This document shows positions 24,286 through 27,529 of a stretch of 27,529 bases of DNA, piece after piece (position 1 is the first letter of the stretch; each line of letters starts with the position of its first letter). The translations under genes were made by a program, and so were the position numbers. The DNA lies in contig JAJYDI010000006.1 of the NCBI GenBank assembly GCA_021777635.1, positions 1 to 27,529 of the forward strand, written 5' to 3'. This DNA comes from Pseudomonadota bacterium. GTDB taxonomy: Bacteria; Pseudomonadota; Gammaproteobacteria; Xanthomonadales; Rhodanobacteraceae. The notes beneath the pieces are model-generated. The model did no database searches and was not told where the DNA came from. It worked only from the letters and a program-made list of their open reading frames with translations.

Positions 24286-25424
24286 GCGCACCGGACGTTG
24301 CTGGCGCGATCGAGCAGTTGGATGCAGCCGAGGCGCGTCGGCGCCAGTTGGGCGGCGCACTCCTGATCGACGTGCGAGATGACGACGAGCGTGCCATCGG
24401 GTTGCCGCACGGTGCGGTCGCGATGCCGGGTGGGCGCCTGTTGCGCGAAATTTCCTCGCTGGCGTCGCCAGAGCGCGAGCTGCTGTTGATCTGCGCCGCA
24501 GGACAGCGCTCGCTGCGCGCAGCACAAGCCCTGCGGGCACGCGGTTATCGCCAGGTTGCCTCGGTGGCAGGCGGCTTCGGGCGCTGGCTTGCCGCTGGCC
24601 TGCCGGTGCAGGCCGGCGTGCTTGATGCCGATGCGCAGGACCGCTACGCGCGCCAGCTTCGCCTGCCGCAGATTGGCGCAGCCGGTCAGGCGCGGCTGTC
24701 TGAGTCGCGGGTCGCGCTGATCGGCGCCGGCGGCCTTGGCTCGCCTGCGGCGCTGTATCTCGCCGCCGCCGGCGTAGGCACGCTGACGCTGATCGATGAC
24801 GATCACGTCGAACGTTCCAACCTGCATCGGCAGGTGGTGCATGCCGATGCCCGCGTGGGCCTGCCCAAGGTCGAGTCAGCGCGCATGACGCTGGCGGCCC
24901 TCAATCCCGCGATACAGATCGTGACGCACGCGGTGCGCGTGCACGCCGGCAATGTCGAGGGGTTGCTGGGCGGACACGATCTGGTGATCGATGGCGCCGA
25001 CAATTTTCCAACCCGCTATCTGCTGGCGGCGGCCAGTGTGCGGCTGCGCCTGCCGCTGGTGTATGGCGCGGTCGAGCGCTTCAGCGGTCAGGTCAGCGTA
25101 TTTGACCCGCGGCGCACCGATTCGCCCTGCTATCGCTGCCTGTTTCCCGAGCCGCCCGCGGCGGCGGATGCACCCAATTGCGCCGAGGCCGGCGTACTTG
25201 GCGTGCTGCCTGGCGTGATCGGTCTGCTGCAGGCGACCGAGGCACTCAAGCTGCTGCTCGGCGTCGGTACGCCCTTGGTCGGGCGACTGCTGCTATTCGA
25301 CGCGTTGGCCATGCGTTTTCGCGAGCTTCTGCTGCCGCGCGATGCCGCCTGTCCTGGCTGCGGGGATGCTGTGCAGTTCAGCGGCTACGAGGACATCCCG
25401 CGCCATTGCGCGGCAGACGGCTGA
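24282..25424 (+). CDS. moeB: rhodanese-MoeB fusion (molybdopterin-synthase adenylyltransferase)
   Basis: Activates the C-terminal Gly-Gly of MoaD (and perhaps ThiS) by adenylation for sulfur transfer. Residues about 1-112 are a rhodanese domain with LLIDVRDDDERAIG and the persulfide cysteine C71 in LLLICAAGQRS. Residues about 120-380 are the E1-like domain: RYARQLRLPQIG, IGAGGLGSPAALYLAAAGVG (GAGGLGS at 148-154), RSNLHRQ and DGADNFPTRY. The zinc ligands are C283/C286 (CYRC) and C357/C360 (CPGC), with the crossover-loop Cys in CAEAGVLGVLPGVIG. Eukaryotic MOCS3 and many bacterial MoeBR proteins have the rhodanese at the C-terminus; here it is N-terminal. ATG 24282 overlaps the moeA stop. A hairpin follows the stop. 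Confidence 0.94.
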   Translation: MSAPDVAGAIEQLDAAEARRRQLGGALLIDVRDDDERAIGLPHGAVAMPGGRLLREISSLASPERELLLICAAGQRSLRAAQALRARGYRQVASVAGGFGRWLAAGLPVQAGVLDADAQDRYARQLRLPQIGAAGQARLSESRVALIGAGGLGSPAALYLAAAGVGTLTLIDDDHVERSNLHRQVVHADARVGLPKVESARMTLAALNPAIQIVTHAVRVHAGNVEGLLGGHDLVIDGADNFPTRYLLAAASVRLRLPLVYGAVERFSGQVSVFDPRRTDSPCYRCLFPEPPAAADAPNCAEAGVLGVLPGVIGLLQATEALKLLLGVGTPLVGRLLLFDALAMRFRELLLPRDAACPGCGDAVQFSGYEDIPRHCAADG

Positions 25425-25428
25425 CCGC

Positions 25429-25455
25429 TATCCGCACCGTCGGTCGGTGCGGATA
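25429..25455. terminator. bidirectional hairpin between moeB and rne
   Basis: TATCCGCACCG (25429-25439), loop TCGGT, CGGTGCGGATA (25445-25455): a perfect 11-bp stem in the 39-base gap between convergent genes. Neither strand has a real T tract after it, so it may act as a 3'-end or weak terminator structure serving both genes. Confidence 0.6.
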
Positions 25456-25463
25456 AGTCGGTC

Positions 25464-27529
25464 TCAGGGCCGTGGTGGCGTGTCGCTGTCGGGCTTTCCT
25501 TGATCGGAGTCCCCGTTCGCCGACGGGGGCGAAAGGGTGGGCGACGGTGTCACGGACGCCGGGCGCACCGGCGCCGCCGCCGGTTTCGGGACGTCAGGGA
25601 GCAGGCTGGATTGCTGCGGCGATGCCATGCTGGCGCCCGCGACGGGGAAAGGCGGCCCTTCGCGGGTTGGTGCCGGTAAAGGCGATAGCGGGCGCTCGGC
25701 CGGAGTCGGCGCCGGGCTTGGCGCAATGCCCACCTCGGATTGCGGCTTCGGAATCGCCGCCGGCATGGGTGCCGCCGCGGGTGCAGGTGCAGCAGGCGTC
25801 GCAGCCGGCACCGCGGACGGCAACGACGTGGCGGCGGCGGGTGCCGGGGCGGGCGGCACGGCGGCCGGCGGCGCCGGCGTCGGTGTCGCCGCGGAGGCGC
25901 CGGTTGCGGAGCTTGCAGAGGGGATGACAGAACCAGGGGCCGCAGCGGCCATTTCGCGCGGTGATGGTGCCATTGCCGCTGTGTTCGCGGACGCAGCAGG
26001 CGCGACGGCGGTGCCCGGTGTCGGAGACGCCGCTGTGGCAGGGAACGCAGGCGTTACCGGTGCCGGCAGGCTGACGACGGAATTCGTTGCGTGTGTGGAA
26101 GTACCTGCACCATCCGGGCCCAGTGTCGCGGCATCGCCTTCTTCATCGTCAAAGTCGTGCGTGCCCTGTGCGGTTGCGCTGGTGTCCATCCCGGTCGCGG
26201 TGCTCTCGTCATGACGACGGCGGCGGCGGCCGCCACGACGGCCACGACGACGTGCGCGCGCGCTCTCGCCGGCGCTGTCGGTGCGCGCGTCGCTTCCCGC
26301 GGGTGCCTTGGCCGCGTCGGACGGAGTCGCAGTCACGGTCACGGTCGCGGTCAATGGTTTCGGTTCCGGGTTGGCGGCTGGTGCCCGTGCCGCTGGCTGT
26401 GCTTGCCGAGCTGCGGGCGGTGGCCTCTCGCCCCGTGGTTCGCGTGGCGGCGACGTCTCGCTGCGCGGCTTAGCCTGCGGCAGCGGCGTGGCGGTGACGC
26501 CGCGTGTTCGTTCGCCGCCGCGCTCGCCACCGGGCCTGCCAGCGCGCGCGGGTTGCGCCCTTCCGGAGCTTGAGGGCCGCCGCTCGTCACGCGGCGGGCG
26601 TGGTGCCGGGCGCTCCTCGCGCGGCGGGCGCGGCGGACGCGGTGCGGCACGTGGCGTCGGCTGCGCCGCCGTTGCGGTGCCGCCGAACCAGCCGAACAGA
26701 CGCTTGAGCAGGCCGCCACCGGGTGTGGCGGTGGATGTCGCCGCCGGTGCCGCTGCCGGCGCGATGCGCGGTGCTGGTGCATGCGCGGCAACAGGCTCCA
26801 CGTCGGGTCGCGATGGCGCCGGAGTAGCGGGCGTGACGCCTGACACGGCCGGCTGCTCGCCCTGCGCATCGATTTGCCCGACCTTCGGCAGCGCGGTCGG
26901 CGCGGCGACGGTCACGCGCTCGTAGCTGGGCTTGGCGTGCTCGCCCATCTCGCTTTCGCGGATGCGGCTGATCTCGAGGTGCGGCGTCTGCAGTTTGGGA
27001 TCGGCGACGATTACCAGATGCACCTTGTGGCGAAGCTCCATCTCGACCACGCTGGCGCGTTTTTCGTTGAGCAGGAAGTTGGCGACCTCCGGTGGCGCCT
27101 GCAGCAGCACCTGGCCGGTGTGTTCCTTCATCGCGTGCTCTTCGGCGAGGCGCAAAGCCGATAGCGACAGCGACTCGACGCCGCGGATGCGGCCGTGGCC
27201 GTCGCAGCGCGGGCAGACGATCTGGGTTGATTCGTCCAGCGACGGGCGCAGGCGCTGGCGCGACATTTCCAGCAGGCCGAAGCGCGAGATGCGGCCGACC
27301 TGCACGCGCGCACGGTCCAGCTTGAGCGCCTCCTTGAGCGTGTCCTCGACCTCGCGCTGGTGCTTGGGGCTGTCCATGTCGATGAAGTCGATCACGATCA
27401 GTCCGCCGGCATCGCGGATGCGCAACTGGCGGGCGATCTCGATCGCTGCCTCGCAGTTGGTGTTGAACGCCGTTTCCTCGATATCGCTGCCCTTCGTGGC
27501 GCGCGCCGAGTTGATGTCGATCGCGGTCA
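25464..27529 (-). CDS. rne: ribonuclease E (5' partial, C-terminal two-thirds)
   Basis: Endoribonuclease of mRNA decay and rRNA/tRNA processing, and scaffold of the degradosome at the inner membrane. The frame enters from beyond the window end with [20 protein letters not shown]. It holds both metal-binding catalytic Asp sites (AIDIN, and IDFIDM after GGLIV), HISRFG-like [15 protein letters not shown], the zinc-link cysteines in [10 protein letters not shown], and [12 protein letters not shown]. The remaining roughly 490 residues are an Ala/Pro-rich tail. It has two Arg-rich stretches, one at about 26510-26650 ([20 protein letters not shown]) and one at about 26200-26270 ([16 protein letters not shown]), and an amphipathic [11 protein letters not shown] near 26690. 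Such tails are disordered RNA- and partner-binding scaffolds. The annotated TTG at 27425 is internal, not a start. It converges on moeB. Confidence 0.95.
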   Translation of the reverse strand, partial: TAIDINSARATKGSDIEETAFNTNCEAAIEIARQLRIRDAGGLIVIDFIDMDSPKHQREVEDTLKEALKLDRARVQVGRISRFGLLEMSRQRLRPSLDESTQIVCPRCDGHGRIRGVESLSLSALRLAEEHAMKEHTGQVLLQAPPEVANFLLNEKRASVVEMELRHKVHLVIVADPKLQTPHLEISRIRESEMGEHAKPSYERVTVAAPTALPKVGQIDAQGEQPAVSGVTPATPAPSRPDVEPVAAHAPAPRIAPAAAPAATSTATPGGGLLKRLFGWFGGTATAAQPTPRAAPRPPRPPREERPAPRPPRDERRPSSSGRAQPARAGRPGGERGGERTRGVTATPLPQAKPRSETSPPREPRGERPPPAARQAQPAARAPAANPEPKPLTATVTVTATPSDAAKAPAGSDARTDSAGESARARRRGRRGGRRRRRHDESTATGMDTSATAQGTHDFDDEEGDAATLGPDGAGTSTHATNSVVSLPAPVTPAFPATAASPTPGTAVAPAASANTAAMAPSPREMAAAAPGSVIPSASSATGASAATPTPAPPAAVPPAPAPAAATSLPSAVPAATPAAPAPAAAPMPAAIPKPQSEVGIAPSPAPTPAERPLSPLPAPTREGPPFPVAGASMASPQQSSLLPDVPKPAAAPVRPASVTPSPTLSPPSANGDSDQGKPDSDTPPRP

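Noticed and set aside
25537..26214. 225-aa Gly/Ala-rich plus-strand frame opposite the rne tail
   Set aside because: A direct complement of the Ala/Pro-rich tail; no signal, start site or domain.
25740..26280. GC-rich repetitive stretch considered as a tandem repeat or CRISPR-like array
   Set aside because: No fixed repeat unit or spacer; it is codon-level low complexity of the RNase E tail.

Overview
The window is a gene-dense, high-GC (about 65-70%) chromosomal segment from a gammaproteobacterium. The best fit is the Xanthomonadales/Lysobacterales group (Xanthomonadaceae or Rhodanobacteraceae). Support comes from the long IspG form, the ihfB-lapA-lapB block followed by a polyprenyl-phosphate sugar transferase, a large nucleotide-sugar dehydratase and galU, a PsrA-like TetR regulator beside beta-oxidation genes, and an ndk-rlmN-pilW-rodZ-yfgM-bamB-der row. 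The placement is inferred from gene content and remembered family features, not from a search.

Layout. (1) 2-4113, plus strand: ispG (5' end cut by the window edge), cmk, rpsA, ihfB: isoprenoid precursors, CMP recycling, ribosomal protein S1 and a nucleoid protein. (2) 4151-9372, plus strand: lapA-lapB, a WecA/WbpL-like transferase, a WbpM/FlaA1-like dehydratase and galU, a cell-envelope polysaccharide block with almost every junction overlapping. A FAD oxidoreductase overlaps the end of galU, and two small tandem membrane proteins follow (to 11623). (3) 11699-16256, minus strand: a fatty-acid beta-oxidation set transcribed in the order PsrA-like repressor, fused 3-hydroxyacyl-CoA dehydrogenase/enoyl-CoA hydratase, thiolase. 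A palindromic-repeat cluster lies between the last two. (4) 16455-23004, plus strand: ndk, rlmN, pilW, rodZ, yfgM, bamB, der. (5) 23041-25424, plus strand: moeA and a rhodanese-MoeB fusion. (6) 25464-27529, minus strand: the 3' part of the RNase E gene, whose 5' end lies outside the window.

Regulatory signals seen directly: a stem-loop followed by four T after cmk with a second, partly competing hairpin just downstream in front of rpsA; a promoter-operator for the PsrA-like gene with a perfect inverted repeat fitting the PsrA consensus; hairpins between the convergent pair moeB/rne and between rpsA and ihfB; and extended -10-like elements before cmk and lapA.

There is no tRNA, rRNA, CRISPR array, transposase, integrase or phage gene, and no stretch above 300 bases without a gene. 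This is core housekeeping DNA and I do not see a new defence, biosynthetic or mobile system. The observations most worth checking are the PsrA-type autoregulatory site, the alternating 28-nt palindromic repeats at 12916-13185, the dehydratase frame that runs on into galU after a C7 run, and the possible attenuator in front of rpsA.
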